This document shows, piece by piece, positions 1-7,586 of a stretch of DNA of 64,000 nucleotides. Each line of letters opens with the position of its first letter. The stretch's first letter is position 1. Origin of the DNA: Candidatus Leptofilum proximum (GTDB taxonomy: Bacteria > Chloroflexota > Anaerolineae > Promineifilales > Promineifilaceae); the NCBI GenBank assembly GCA_016710325.1, contig JADJXK010000002.1, forward strand, positions 1,798,001 through 1,862,000, in the 5' to 3' direction. The translations under genes and the position numbers were made by a program. Under the pieces are notes generated by a model. The model worked only from the letters and a program-made list of their open reading frames with translations, was not told the origin of the DNA and made no database searches.

Positions 1-92
1 AAACGCTGGAAACTTACCTGGATTCGCTCATGGCCGTGGAGTTCATCCGCGTGCAGGATGATGATGAGCTGGTCGTAATTGGTTTGGATTAA
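1..92 (+). CDS. C-terminal end of an unidentified protein (partial)
   Basis: The window opens inside a gene. The frame starting at base 3 encodes 29 residues ending DDDELVVIGLD and stops with TAA at 90-92. Nothing in this tail identifies a family. It lies about 120 bp upstream of, and on the same strand as, an ABC-2 permease, so the ATP-binding subunit of that exporter is a reasonable guess, but only from position. Confidence 0.5.
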   Translation, partial: TLETYLDSLMAVEFIRVQDDDELVVIGLD

Positions 93-96
93 GAAA

Positions 97-194
97 GGAC
101 GCAGAGAGCGCAGAGGAACGTGAGATCAGAGAGAGAAATGAGTTTTCTCTCTAATCTCTGCGAACTCACTCTTCTCTCACTGATCTCTGCGTCC
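97..194. repeat. Intergenic hairpin repeat, GCAGAG/CTCTGC word type
   Basis: An outer perfect inverted repeat GGACGCAGAGA (97-107) pairs with TCTCTGCGTCC (184-194). The interior repeats AGAG/CTCT words on both arms. It fills the spacer between the first partial gene and the ABC-2 permease. Relatives lie at about 4593, 27135, 38411, 44628, 54637 and 61392. Confidence 0.7.
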
Positions 195-211
195 CAAATT
201 GAGGTTATGAA

Positions 212-1081
212 ATGACGGCCGTTCCCTCCAAAAAAGAACCTTATCACCGGATGTCTGAGCCAATGGCGACTTTGAGCGCGTTTGCCGCAATGGTGAAGAA
301 GGAGTTTATTATCCAGCTGCGCTACCCGGTAGAGTTTGTGGCCAGCTTTGCCCAGATCTTCCTCATCGTGCTGGTGCTGACGCTGGCCGGGTTGATGTTT
401 GCCCCGGACGGTATCGAGAGCGAATCCACCAGCGAGGTGACCGGGCTGGTGGTGTACGGGTTTGTGCTGTTTCTCTACCTGTCGGACACGCTGTGGAGCA
501 TTGGCTTTAACGTGCGGCGCGAGCAGAAGCAGGGCACGCTGGAGCAGCTCTACCTGAGCCCGGCGTCCAAGTTTGCCGCACTGGCTTCACGCGTGGCGCT
601 GACGCTGCTGTGGACCGGGCTGCTTTCCGTGGTTGCGGCCGTTCTCATGAGTGCGCTGTTGGGTGAACTGCCGGTGAATAACGGTCCACTGGCGTTCTAC
701 ATCTTGCTCATGACCTTATCTGGCACGTTTGGCACCGGCTTTGCCTTTGCAGCGCTCACCCTGCACATTAAGGAAGCGGCCCAAACGGCCGTCAACCTGC
801 TGCAATTTGGCTTCATGATCTTTTGTGCGCCATTTTTTCCGTTTTCGGCGCTGCCGGAACCGCTGTTGTGGGTAGCCAAGGCGATTCCGTTGTCTTACGG
901 TGTGGATGCATTTCGTTCCACCTTGATGGGTTATCCAAATGGATTCCCCGAACTGGCCCCGATTGGTGTAGAATTGGGCATTGTGACGCTCTTCGGCGTT
1001 GCCATGCCTCTGGTGGGCTTCTGGTTGTACCGTCAGGCAGAAAACCAGGCCCGCCGCAGAGGGAGTTTGTCTGAATATTGA
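212..1081 (+). CDS. ABC-2 type transporter permease
   Basis: This is a 289-residue integral membrane protein with about six hydrophobic segments. The region between the second and third segments reads REQKQGTLEQLYLSP, the cytoplasmic loop typical of ABC-2 exporter permeases, which contacts the ATPase. It would form the membrane channel of an ABC exporter with an ATP-binding protein, possibly the gene cut off at the window edge. The substrate cannot be told. The ATG is preceded by GAGGT about 9 bases upstream. The first 20 residues are polar and less typical, so a start at the internal Met14 or Met18 is possible. Confidence 0.8.
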   Translation: MTAVPSKKEPYHRMSEPMATLSAFAAMVKKEFIIQLRYPVEFVASFAQIFLIVLVLTLAGLMFAPDGIESESTSEVTGLVVYGFVLFLYLSDTLWSIGFNVRREQKQGTLEQLYLSPASKFAALASRVALTLLWTGLLSVVAAVLMSALLGELPVNNGPLAFYILLMTLSGTFGTGFAFAALTLHIKEAAQTAVNLLQFGFMIFCAPFFPFSALPEPLLWVAKAIPLSYGVDAFRSTLMGYPNGFPELAPIGVELGIVTLFGVAMPLVGFWLYRQAENQARRRGSLSEY

Positions 1082-1164
1082 GTTTGCAAGTATGCGAGTG
1101 GCGGGTATGCAAGGGCCTTGCTTATAACTGGCACACTTGCAAACACGCAAACTTGCACACTTGT
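1081..1164. repeat. Intergenic hairpin of iterated CTTGCAAAC-like words
   Basis: The left arm carries TTTGCAAGTATGCGAGT-type words and the right arm their complements (ACTTGCAAACACGCAAACTT). It sits exactly between the stop of the permease and the probable ATG of the acetyltransferase. An open frame runs through it, which would wrongly extend the acetyltransferase N-terminus. Confidence 0.6.
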
Positions 1165-2154
1165 ATGATTGTTACCTTACCCTCGACGGACCAATCGAAA
1201 AATGGGCCACGACCCATTAACATGAACACCGATATTCCCGGCATCTTGAAGCTGCTGGAGTTGGTGTTTGGTGCTTCTCTGGACGCAGAGGGGCGGCAGA
1301 TGTTTGCCGGAAACAGCAGCGCGCTGCAATCACCGGCGATTTTGTGGCGATTGAGTCCGGCCGCCGCCAAGCTGTCGCAGGGGTTTGTGTGGGAGGAAGA
1401 CGGCCGTATCGTCGGCAACGTCACCGTCCTCAACAGCGATACCCCAGGGCGGTTCCTGGTGGTCAACGTGGCGGTCCATCCAGACTACCGGCGGCGCGGC
1501 ATTGCCCGCCTGCTGATGAAGCAGGTGGAAAACCTGGTGCGGCAGCGGCAGGGGAACCAGATTCTCTTGCAGGTGGTGAAGCAAAACACAGCCGCCGTTG
1601 AACTTTACAATTCGCTCGATTACACCACCATCGGCAGCATGACGCATTGGACCGCTCCGGTGACGCGGCTGCGGCGGCTGGAGCTGAACGTGGAAAGCCC
1701 CAGCCCTCATATTCGCGAACTGCGGCGGCACGAGTGGCGCAGCGCTTTTGCCCTGGACCATGAGGCACTGCATCCGGACCTGAACTGGCCCGAGCTGCCC
1801 AAGCCAGACATGTACAAAAGCGGGCTTTGGGCCAAGGTGATGGACTTTTTGAACGGCCGTCAGTCGGAAACGTGGGTCATCACCACCACCAAGAATCAGC
1901 TCATCGGCCTGGCATCGCTGAGCTCGGAGTGGGGCAGCTCGCACCAGGCAGCCATTCGGGTGCATCCGGGGTGGACAGGGCGTTTGGAACGGCCGCTCCT
2001 GGCCAAGTTGATCCGCCGCCTGCAGCAGCAGTCCCGCCGCAACGTGCAGGTCGATCATCCCGATGATGACGAGCTGGTGAACGCCCTGCTGCAAGAAGCG
2101 AACTTCCAGCCGCGCCGCACTTTGACACATATGCGGTTGGATATAAAAGAGTAA
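1165..2154 (+). CDS. Tandem GNAT-family N-acetyltransferase
   Basis: This is a 329-residue protein with two GNAT folds. The first (about residues 15-165) has the acetyl-CoA loop VHPDYRRRGIARLLM and a C-terminal NTAAVELYNSLDY segment typical of GNAT motif B. The second half (about 170-329) is more diverged and lacks a clear Q/RxxGxG/A loop, so it may be structural. Acceptor substrate unknown. I chose the ATG at 1165 because the upstream in-frame extension is translated intergenic hairpin repeat. Confidence 0.75.
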   Translation: MIVTLPSTDQSKNGPRPINMNTDIPGILKLLELVFGASLDAEGRQMFAGNSSALQSPAILWRLSPAAAKLSQGFVWEEDGRIVGNVTVLNSDTPGRFLVVNVAVHPDYRRRGIARLLMKQVENLVRQRQGNQILLQVVKQNTAAVELYNSLDYTTIGSMTHWTAPVTRLRRLELNVESPSPHIRELRRHEWRSAFALDHEALHPDLNWPELPKPDMYKSGLWAKVMDFLNGRQSETWVITTTKNQLIGLASLSSEWGSSHQAAIRVHPGWTGRLERPLLAKLIRRLQQQSRRNVQVDHPDDDELVNALLQEANFQPRRTLTHMRLDIKE

Positions 2155-2205
2155 CAAGTGGCAAGTGGCAAGTTTTACTTGCCCACTGGCAATCTGGCAG
2201 TTCAT
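2153..2205. repeat. Intergenic hairpin of GGCAAGTGGCAAGT words
   Basis: The sequence following the acetyltransferase stop has AAGTGGCAAGTGGCAAGT on one arm and ACTTGCCCACTGGCAA on the other. It may act as a weak terminator or mRNA end structure. It belongs to the same construction type as the other word-repeat hairpins here, but with its own word. Confidence 0.55.
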
Positions 2206-2229
2206 AAACAATAGTCATAGAGGACAATC

Positions 2230-2613
2230 ATGGCATCCGCAGAAGAACGTATGCAAATCTTAAAAATGATCGAAGAAGGCAAAATCAGTGCCGCCGACGG
2301 GGCGGAGCTGCTGCGTGCCCTGGGCAAGGATAAAAGTAGTGTTCCCACGCCACCGCTAAAGGGTGGCGCCAGCAGTCCCCGCTGGTTTCGCGTGCGCGTG
2401 ACGGACACGTTTAGCGGCCGTAACAAGGTCAACGTCAACATTCCCTTTGGCCTGGTCAACGTGGGCCTGAAAATGGGCGCCCGCTTTGTGCCCGACATGG
2501 AAGAGGGCAGGCTGCAAGAAATGCTGGCCGCCATCCGCAGCGGGCAGCAGGGCAAAGTGATCGACGTCACCGATGAGGAATCGGGCGAGCGTGTTGAGAT
2601 TTTTGTGGAGTAA
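2230..2613 (+). CDS. SHOCT-like domain protein (YvlB N-terminal type)
   Basis: This is a 127-residue soluble protein. Residues 6-30 (RMQILKMIEEGKISAADGAELL) form the short helical hairpin found at the N-terminus of YvlB/LiaX-type and other SHOCT-like proteins. The rest predicts beta strands with no known catalytic motif. The C-terminus GKVIDVTDEESGERVEIFVE resembles the end of this family. Such proteins are often linked to envelope-stress responses, but the function here is open. The ATG has AGAGGA about 8 bases upstream. Confidence 0.6.
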   Translation: MASAEERMQILKMIEEGKISAADGAELLRALGKDKSSVPTPPLKGGASSPRWFRVRVTDTFSGRNKVNVNIPFGLVNVGLKMGARFVPDMEEGRLQEMLAAIRSGQQGKVIDVTDEESGERVEIFVE

Positions 2614-2621
2614 CACTCCTG

Positions 2622-3158
2622 ATGCACGGCATTGTGTCCGTTTTAGCGGAGCCACATCACGGGTGGGTAGAGTCACTTTGGCAGGCGCTGAAGCAGCAGT
2701 TTGGGGTGGGCCGGCCTGAGGCCACGTCGGTGCCACATTTTAGTTATCACGTTGCACCAGAATATGATGTGGCGCAGTTGAAGGCAGTTTTGGGAGAAAC
2801 GGCCGTAACCACCCCACCCTTCACCGTCAGAACCACCGGCATTGGCATCTTTCCTGGCGACCTGCCCGTGCTGTACATCCCCGTCGCCCGCACGCCAGCC
2901 TTACAGGCCCTCCACACCGCCCTCTGGCCCAAACTGCAAGCCGTGGCCCAGGGTTCGCTCGACTACTACGCCCCCAATAACTGGTTCCCTCACATCACCC
3001 TCGGCCACAACGACATCACCCCCAAGCAGATCGGGCCGATTGTCACCTGGCTTAACAGCCAATCCCTCGCCTGGGACGTCCAGGTCACCAACCTCACCCT
3101 GCTGCATGACACCGGCGGGCGGCACGTGCCGCTGCACCGAGTTGAGCTGAAAGGATAA
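2622..3158 (+). CDS. 2'-5' RNA ligase / LigT-like phosphoesterase family protein
   Basis: A 178-residue protein of the 2H phosphoesterase superfamily. The two signature motifs are visible: HFSY near residue 39 and HITL near residue 124, about 85 residues apart as expected. The two histidines would act on cyclic phosphodiester bonds of RNA or nucleotides. It starts 8 bases after the SHOCT-like gene, so the two are probably co-transcribed. The exact substrate cannot be read from sequence. Confidence 0.75.
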   Translation: MHGIVSVLAEPHHGWVESLWQALKQQFGVGRPEATSVPHFSYHVAPEYDVAQLKAVLGETAVTTPPFTVRTTGIGIFPGDLPVLYIPVARTPALQALHTALWPKLQAVAQGSLDYYAPNNWFPHITLGHNDITPKQIGPIVTWLNSQSLAWDVQVTNLTLLHDTGGRHVPLHRVELKG

Positions 3159-3226
3159 AGCCGCTCTCAATTCGATTCTTACTCAAATGCGCTGTTGTGG
3201 TTACGGCTGTTTTCGCCAAAATTGAC

Positions 3227-3679
3227 CTACTCCGAGCTTTGTTCTAACGATTCTGCATCTAACAAATCCTGAGGTCGCCCGGCAGCCCGCTTGGCCGCGA
3301 TCAGATCTTGTTTGGCAATGATCGTAACTGGCACATCGTCGAACTGAACTTCCACCCGCCGTTCGTATGCCTCGTCAAACTCAACGCCGGGGATGCCCAT
3401 TAAAATGTCCACTCGCACAGGTGGCACGCCCATTTGGTAAAAATAGCCTTCTTCGGAAAAATCCTTGGGGGCCATGCCTTCAAGCGGCGCACCAAACTCC
3501 TTGAGAGCGTTGAAAACTGCTTCAGCATTGTCGGGATGGGTACTAATCCAGAGGTCTAAATCTTTGGTGAAACGAGGCTCCGTATACTGGACGACAGCAT
3601 AGCCGCCAATTACCATGTATTTAACGTGGTTGGTTTTGAAAAGATTCAACAGATCGCTGAAGTCGGAGTTGACGAACAT
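3227..3679 (-). CDS. MNT/DUF6036-type nucleotidyltransferase
   Basis: A 150-residue protein with the complete minimal nucleotidyltransferase signature: VIGGYAVV (about residues 22-29), DLDLW (about 41-45) as the DxD metal site, and VRVDIL (about 88-93) as the third acidic residue. Such proteins (AbiEii-like, DUF6036) transfer nucleotides and often form toxin-antitoxin-like pairs. It overlaps by 59 bp the end of the small gene upstream (3621-3827), a strongly coupled two-gene arrangement. Whether it is a toxin, an antitoxin or a domesticated enzyme is not decidable here. Confidence 0.7.
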   Translation of the reverse strand: MFVNSDFSDLLNLFKTNHVKYMVIGGYAVVQYTEPRFTKDLDLWISTHPDNAEAVFNALKEFGAPLEGMAPKDFSEEGYFYQMGVPPVRVDILMGIPGVEFDEAYERRVEVQFDDVPVTIIAKQDLIAAKRAAGRPQDLLDAESLEQSSE

Positions 3680-3827
3680 CGTGGCCTTTTACTCTGTACG
3701 CATGGACAATGAGTTCCCAGGTGGCGTCAAATTTGGCCTGAGGCGTTTGCTGCCGCCAGTAGGCAATATCAAACGAGCGGTCCAAATCTTTTAACTGTCC
3801 TCTGCGTTCCATTTTTATTTTTGGCAT
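3621..3827 (-). CDS. Small partner of the nucleotidyltransferase
   Basis: A 68-residue basic protein (MPKIKMERRGQLKDLDRSF at the start) with no transmembrane segment. Small proteins of this RRGQLKDLDRSFDIAYW type are, from memory, commonly found upstream of DUF6036-like nucleotidyltransferases. The 3' end overlaps the next gene by 59 bp in a different frame. A TATAAT box lies only 6 bp upstream of the ATG (3834-3839 on the minus strand), suggesting a leaderless mRNA. Confidence 0.6.
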   Translation of the reverse strand: MPKIKMERRGQLKDLDRSFDIAYWRQQTPQAKFDATWELIVHAYRVKGHDVRQLRLQRSVESFQNQPR

Positions 3828-3833
3828 GGGCGA

Positions 3834-3839
3834 ATTATA
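3834..3839 (-). promoter_or_regulatory. Perfect -10 box 6 bp before the ATG (leaderless start)
   Basis: Read on the minus strand the sequence is TATAAT TCGCCC ATG. Transcription would start at or next to the start codon at 3827. No Shine-Dalgarno sequence is present. Confidence 0.5.
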
Positions 3840-3921
3840 GCATAAATGGCAATATTCACTCGTGTCAGCACGGCCGTTTCACCAACATGTGCGAAAATAG
3901 TTGGAACCCACTCAAATCAAG

Positions 3922-3927
3922 TAGAAT
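3922..3927 (+). promoter_or_regulatory. -10 box 7 bp before the ATG (leaderless start)
   Basis: TAGAAT at 3922-3927 is followed by ACGCAGC and the ATG at 3935. TTGGAA at 3901-3906 could be the -35 box, although the 15-bp spacer is short. There is no Shine-Dalgarno sequence. This supports 3935 rather than the upstream in-frame ATG at 3821 as the start. Confidence 0.45.
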
Positions 3928-3934
3928 ACGCAGC

Positions 3935-4585
3935 ATGAACAATATCTCCCACCCCTTCGACGATGAAACCTGGGCGCAACTGCCCACCTTGCTGGAAAAC
4001 TTGCCGGAACCGGTGCACCTCATCCTGTGGGGTGACCCGGCAGCGAGTGAGGCGGAGAAAGAAACGACCGTTCTTCTACAAAGCCTCACTGACCGCTTTC
4101 ACCAGCTCACTTACCAGGTTTTGCCCCGGCGCATCAACTACCATTTTTATCCCGTGTTGGGCGTGATGGGTGGTCCCGCCGAAGATTGGCATGATTTTGG
4201 CGTGCGGCTCATTGGCCTGCCTAACGGCTACGCGATGACTTCGTTGATTACGGCCGTTCAAGCCGTTTCGTTTCGGGGAATGACGCTGGAAGCGATGACC
4301 CGCATCAAGCTCAAGCAGCTGACTCAACCGGTCAACATCGAGCTGTTCAGCGCGGCGGACAACGAAGCCGGGGCACTCATGGCCCAACCGCTGTTTAACA
4401 TGGCTGTGGTCAACGAACACATCCGCACCTTTTTTGTCATGACGGACCAGTTTCCCACGGCCGTCGACCGCTACTCGCTCAACTATTTGCCGCACATGGT
4501 CATCAACCAGCGTGTTCATCTGGAAGGCGTGGTGGATGAAAACGAAATTCTGAAGCAGATTGCTACGGCCGTTAAAACCACCTGA
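3935..4585 (+). CDS. Tandem thioredoxin-fold protein resembling AhpF N-terminal domain, CxxC lost
   Basis: This is a 216-residue protein. The C-terminal half (PVNIELFSAADNEAGAL, then DRYSLNYLPHMVIN and a LEGVVDENEIL end) follows the pattern of the second thioredoxin fold of the AhpF/PDO-type N-terminal domain, including the cis-proline region LPHMVIN. The redox CxxC that should follow IELFS is absent (SAADNEAG), so it cannot do dithiol exchange in the usual way. A structural or binding role is likely. The start is set by the adjacent -10 box and by the poor quality of the upstream 38 residues. Confidence 0.55.
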   Translation: MNNISHPFDDETWAQLPTLLENLPEPVHLILWGDPAASEAEKETTVLLQSLTDRFHQLTYQVLPRRINYHFYPVLGVMGGPAEDWHDFGVRLIGLPNGYAMTSLITAVQAVSFRGMTLEAMTRIKLKQLTQPVNIELFSAADNEAGALMAQPLFNMAVVNEHIRTFFVMTDQFPTAVDRYSLNYLPHMVINQRVHLEGVVDENEILKQIATAVKTT

Positions 4586-4592
4586 CCGGATT

Positions 4593-4680
4593 TTTACCGC
4601 AAAGAACGCGAAGAGCGCCAAGATTTCCCCTAAATCTCTCTGTGAAACTCTGTGTCTTCTCTGCGTAACTCTGTGTCACT
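4593..4680. repeat. Intergenic hairpin repeat, CGCAAAG/CTCTGTG type
   Basis: The left arm has ACCGCAAAGAACGCGAAGAGCG; the right arm repeats CTCTGTG and CTCTGCG words. It lies between convergent genes, where it may serve as a bidirectional 3' end structure. Confidence 0.6.
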
Positions 4681-4719
4681 TCCCTTTGCCCCACAATTGA
4701 GGGAGTTTCCGGGAAATCC

Positions 4720-5205
4720 TTACACCAGCCACTTGTACATCACCAACGCATCCACAAACCCTTTGGTTGGATGATTAAACGCCCCTGGCAGCCGTCCAAC
4801 GATGGCAAAACCCAGCTTTTGCCACAGCCGCACCGCGCCCTCGTTGGTAGAGGCGACAAAGTTGAACTGCATCGCCTTGTAACCCAATTCCACCGCCACC
4901 CGCTGCGAATGTTCACACATGGCTGTGGCCAGGCCCATGCCCCGCGCCTGGGAGGCGACCATGTAGCCGCAGTTGCACACGTGACTGCCCGGCCCTGCCT
5001 GGTTGGTTTTGAGGGTGTAGGTGCCCAGGATACGGCCGTCTACCTCCACCACAAACGTCTGGCGCGGTGTGTGCAGCCAGATTTGCCGTGCTTCTTCCTG
5101 GCTGGTGCCCCGCTCATAGGCGTACGTCTCCCCGGCCACCACAATTTCATGGAAGATGGGCCAGATGGACTCGAAATCCTGTTCAGTTGCTTCGCGAATA
5201 ACCAT
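4720..5205 (-). CDS. GNAT-family N-acetyltransferase (phosphinothricin-type)
   Basis: A 161-residue single-domain GNAT. It starts MVIREATEQDFESIWPIF, has the substrate-side stretch GTYTLKTNQAGPGSHVCNCGYMV, and an acetyl-CoA loop SQARGMGLATAM. It resembles the PAT/YwnH-like acyltransferases, but the acceptor is unknown. The start at 5205 is preferred over 5244 because GNATs of this class begin with IREAT. It overlaps the upstream CcmC-like gene by 23 bp, so the two are translationally coupled. Confidence 0.75.
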   Translation of the reverse strand: MVIREATEQDFESIWPIFHEIVVAGETYAYERGTSQEEARQIWLHTPRQTFVVEVDGRILGTYTLKTNQAGPGSHVCNCGYMVASQARGMGLATAMCEHSQRVAVELGYKAMQFNFVASTNEGAVRLWQKLGFAIVGRLPGAFNHPTKGFVDALVMYKWLV

Positions 5206-5821
5206 GGGTGAGAAGCCATACGACCCAGCCAGCCAGCAGCACAAACAAGGCAGTTACCAGTAAAAAGGTCAGCTGGATCGGCGTGGCGTCGGAGTTGGTG
5301 ATGGGGTTCGGCGGATGCAGCACCAGTTCGGCGCTAAAGTTGAACCAGAGCAGCACAAAGATGACGCTTACCCCCAACGCGCCGCGCAGGCGCGGCCAGG
5401 GCTGCCAGCTGCCCAGCACCAGTAAAATGGTGGCCACGGCCAGCCCGTTCAGCGAAGCGGCCATGCGTGGTTCCTGCAGAAAGACGGCGCCCCAGTTGTC
5501 CGCCGAAGCCACCATGCTCATGAAGACCCCGGCGGCATAAAAGCCCAGTGCCACCCAGCTGACGGGCACAAACCAGCGCCGCCAGGCGGGTTTATTGGTG
5601 AGCAGCAGCCCCAGGCCGAGTACGGCCGTTCCGCCAAAGCCCACCAGTCCAGTCCAGATCAAACCCACATGCAGGTACACAGACCGAATGCCGCCACCGA
5701 GCGTGCGCTCTTCTGGCCCCAGGACAATGAGCAGCATTACCCCGGCCAACAGCACCACGGGCACACTCCAGAACCAGCCGGGTAACGGCCGTTCCACCTG
5801 CTTTCTACCTCTTATCTGCAT
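5183..5821 (-). CDS. CcmC/CcsA-like multi-pass membrane protein
   Basis: This is a 212-residue protein with about six hydrophobic helices. RSVYLHVGLIWTGLV and NWGAVFLQEPRMAAS resemble in position the helix with YLHVP and the tryptophan-rich WGTWWVWDPRLT loop of heme-handling CcmC/CcsA proteins, but the WWD core is not kept (only NWG...EPR). A conserved-looking HPPNPITNSD follows near the end. It is either a diverged heme-handling protein or another membrane family. It overlaps both neighbours (FabH-like 5' side and GNAT 3' side), so the three form one operon. Confidence 0.4.
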   Translation of the reverse strand: MQIRGRKQVERPLPGWFWSVPVVLLAGVMLLIVLGPEERTLGGGIRSVYLHVGLIWTGLVGFGGTAVLGLGLLLTNKPAWRRWFVPVSWVALGFYAAGVFMSMVASADNWGAVFLQEPRMAASLNGLAVATILLVLGSWQPWPRLRGALGVSVIFVLLWFNFSAELVLHPPNPITNSDATPIQLTFLLVTALFVLLAGWVVWLLTHGYSRSN

Positions 5822-6983
5822 CCCGCACCTTTTTATCGGCATCACGCATCCTGGCATTGGGAGTTGGTGATCCGGCCACCGTGTCGATAATCTTGCGCCG
5901 CCACTTCTTCAGCTTGGAGCGGGTGCGGGCCACGATGTAGCGCGCCCGCCGCCATTCCCGGCGCGGCAGCGATACTTCCGGCGGGGTCACATCCCACTTC
6001 ACCACAGAAGCAGCCCACGTCAGCCCGCCGCCAAATCCCACAAATACCACGTTGTCATCGGGGCGCAAACGGCCGTCGCGCACCGCATCACACAAAGCAA
6101 TGGGAATCGACGCCGCCGAGGTGTTGCCCATGGAGTCCACGTTCATATAAAAGCGCTCCACCGGAATCCGCAGCCGCTTGGCCGCCGTCTCAATGATGCG
6201 CACATTGGCCTGGTGCGGCACGATCAGCGCCACTTCGTCCATGGTTAAACCCGCCTTGAGCACCGTTTCTTCCACCGAATCGGCCACCACCTGCGTGGCA
6301 AAACGAAACACCTGACGGCCGTTCATCTCCACCGTGTTTTTCTTGTGGCCATTGTGTAAATACTCTGGTCCCAGCATCGGCATCGGGTTGTGGTAAACGG
6401 CAGGCAGGCTGAGCATATCACCGCCTGACCCGTCAGAGCGTAAGGTGGACGACAACACTCCACCCGGTATTGAGGAACCTTTCAACACCACCGCACCCGC
6501 TCCGTCACCAAAGAGGATGCATGTGCCGCGATCTTGCCAATCCAACACCCGCGACATCGTTTCCGCACCAATCACCACCGCATTACGCACCGCCCCAGAT
6601 TGGATCGACTGCGCCGCCATGCTCAGGCCATACACAAAACCGGAACACGCCGCGCTGAGATCAAACGCCCCAGCGCGCGTGGCGCCCAGGTAATCCTGTA
6701 CCCGGCACGCCGTTGAAGGGAAAATGTACTCCGGCGTTGAGGTAGCCACAATAATCAAGTCCACCTGCGACGGATGCATATCGGCCACCACCAGGGCACG
6801 TGCCGCCGCTTCGAAGGCCAATGTGGCTGTGGTTTCTCGTTCATTCGCGATGCGCCGCTCGCGGATGCCGGTGCGCGTATAGATCCAGTCGTCAGAGGTA
6901 TCGACCATCCGCGCCAGCTCATGGTTTGTCAAAATTTTGTCGGGACGAAAGCTGCCCCAACCGACAATGTGTGCATATTTCAT
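5805..6983 (-). CDS. fabH: Beta-ketoacyl-ACP synthase III family protein
   Basis: A 392-residue thiolase-fold synthase. The active-site Cys is in LSAACSGF, the His in PHQANVRI and the Asn in NVDSMGNTSAAS, the complete FabH triad. It would condense acetyl-CoA or another acyl-CoA with malonyl-ACP to start fatty acids, or act in a related side pathway. About 55 extra residues follow the normal end: a basic stretch, then the near-repeat MRDADKKVRDADKR. That tail is read from a spacer-like repeat, so it may be dispensable. Start MKYAHIVGWG at 6983 has GAGG 8 bases upstream. Confidence 0.85.
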   Translation of the reverse strand: MKYAHIVGWGSFRPDKILTNHELARMVDTSDDWIYTRTGIRERRIANERETTATLAFEAAARALVVADMHPSQVDLIIVATSTPEYIFPSTACRVQDYLGATRAGAFDLSAACSGFVYGLSMAAQSIQSGAVRNAVVIGAETMSRVLDWQDRGTCILFGDGAGAVVLKGSSIPGGVLSSTLRSDGSGGDMLSLPAVYHNPMPMLGPEYLHNGHKKNTVEMNGRQVFRFATQVVADSVEETVLKAGLTMDEVALIVPHQANVRIIETAAKRLRIPVERFYMNVDSMGNTSAASIPIALCDAVRDGRLRPDDNVVFVGFGGGLTWAASVVKWDVTPPEVSLPRREWRRARYIVARTRSKLKKWRRKIIDTVAGSPTPNARMRDADKKVRDADKR

Positions 6984-7496
6984 AGAAATCCTCACCCGCA
7001 TGACGGTAACCGCAGTGCAGTTAACCGAGTTACGGCCGAAACAAGTTAAAGTGTGGCTTTGTCTGCTCAGACTGCTCCAGCCCTCTTCCACAGTACAAAA
7101 CCCAGGCGGGTGGCATCAGTTGCGCCACCCAACCATTCATCTAAGCAAGCGGCCAACAACAACTTACCTGAACGGACGGCCACTAATGTAAGCGGCCAAC
7201 AATAACTTCCCTGATTGGAAGGCCGCTTACTCCAAGCCGTCCGCACAATTCCGTTAACCTATTTGCGGACGGCCACTAACCGTGGCTGATTATCCGCAGG
7301 CGCAGCCAAATGCCAACCTGCGAAGCAGCGCCGTTTGTAGCTTGACGGCACAACCTTTCCCGAATTAAACTGGCTGAATGCTGGGCAACGGCCGTTTCCA
7401 TCCACAACTCACCCCAATACCCTCTGTCTTTTTGCCGTCTATGCCGTAACAGACTGCCCGCTAGATTAATAGTTTCAAGGAGAGCGACCATTTCCT
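6984..7496. other. Long spacer between divergent genes with diverged direct repeats
   Basis: I see no convincing gene in these 513 bp. Around 7145-7230 two copies of a 40-bp-class unit begin AAGCGGCCAACAACAACTTA and AAGCGGCCAACAATAACTT, and GGACGGCCACTAA occurs twice (7172 and 7266 regions). The region must hold promoters for the FabH-like operon (minus) and the metalloprotease (plus), but no consensus box is obvious. Confidence 0.4.
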
Positions 7497-7586
7497 ATGG
7501 ACAACAACCAGGAGCGCGCTATCCTAGCAAAAAAGTTTTTTGGCATCCAAGATTTTCATCTCCATTGCTTGAACTATGAGTTATAA
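7497..7586 (+). CDS. Possible 29-residue leader ORF overlapping the metalloprotease start
   Basis: An ATG at 7497 follows AAGGAGA (7478-7484) and opens a 29-codon frame (MDNNQERAILAKKFFGIQDF...) ending in TAA at 7584-7586, 10 bases inside the metalloprotease gene in another frame. The overlap would allow translational coupling. There is no homology evidence, and it may be fortuitous. Confidence 0.25.
   Translation: MDNNQERAILAKKFFGIQDFHLHCLNYEL

Noticed and set aside
6983..7091. Longer N-terminus for the FabH-like protein
   Set aside because: The extra 36 residues have no FabH similarity; the family begins at MKYAHIVGWG, which also has the better Shine-Dalgarno.
7276..7491. 71-codon minus-strand frame in the long spacer
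   Set aside because: No ribosome site, no recognisable domain, and composition unlike the neighbouring genes.
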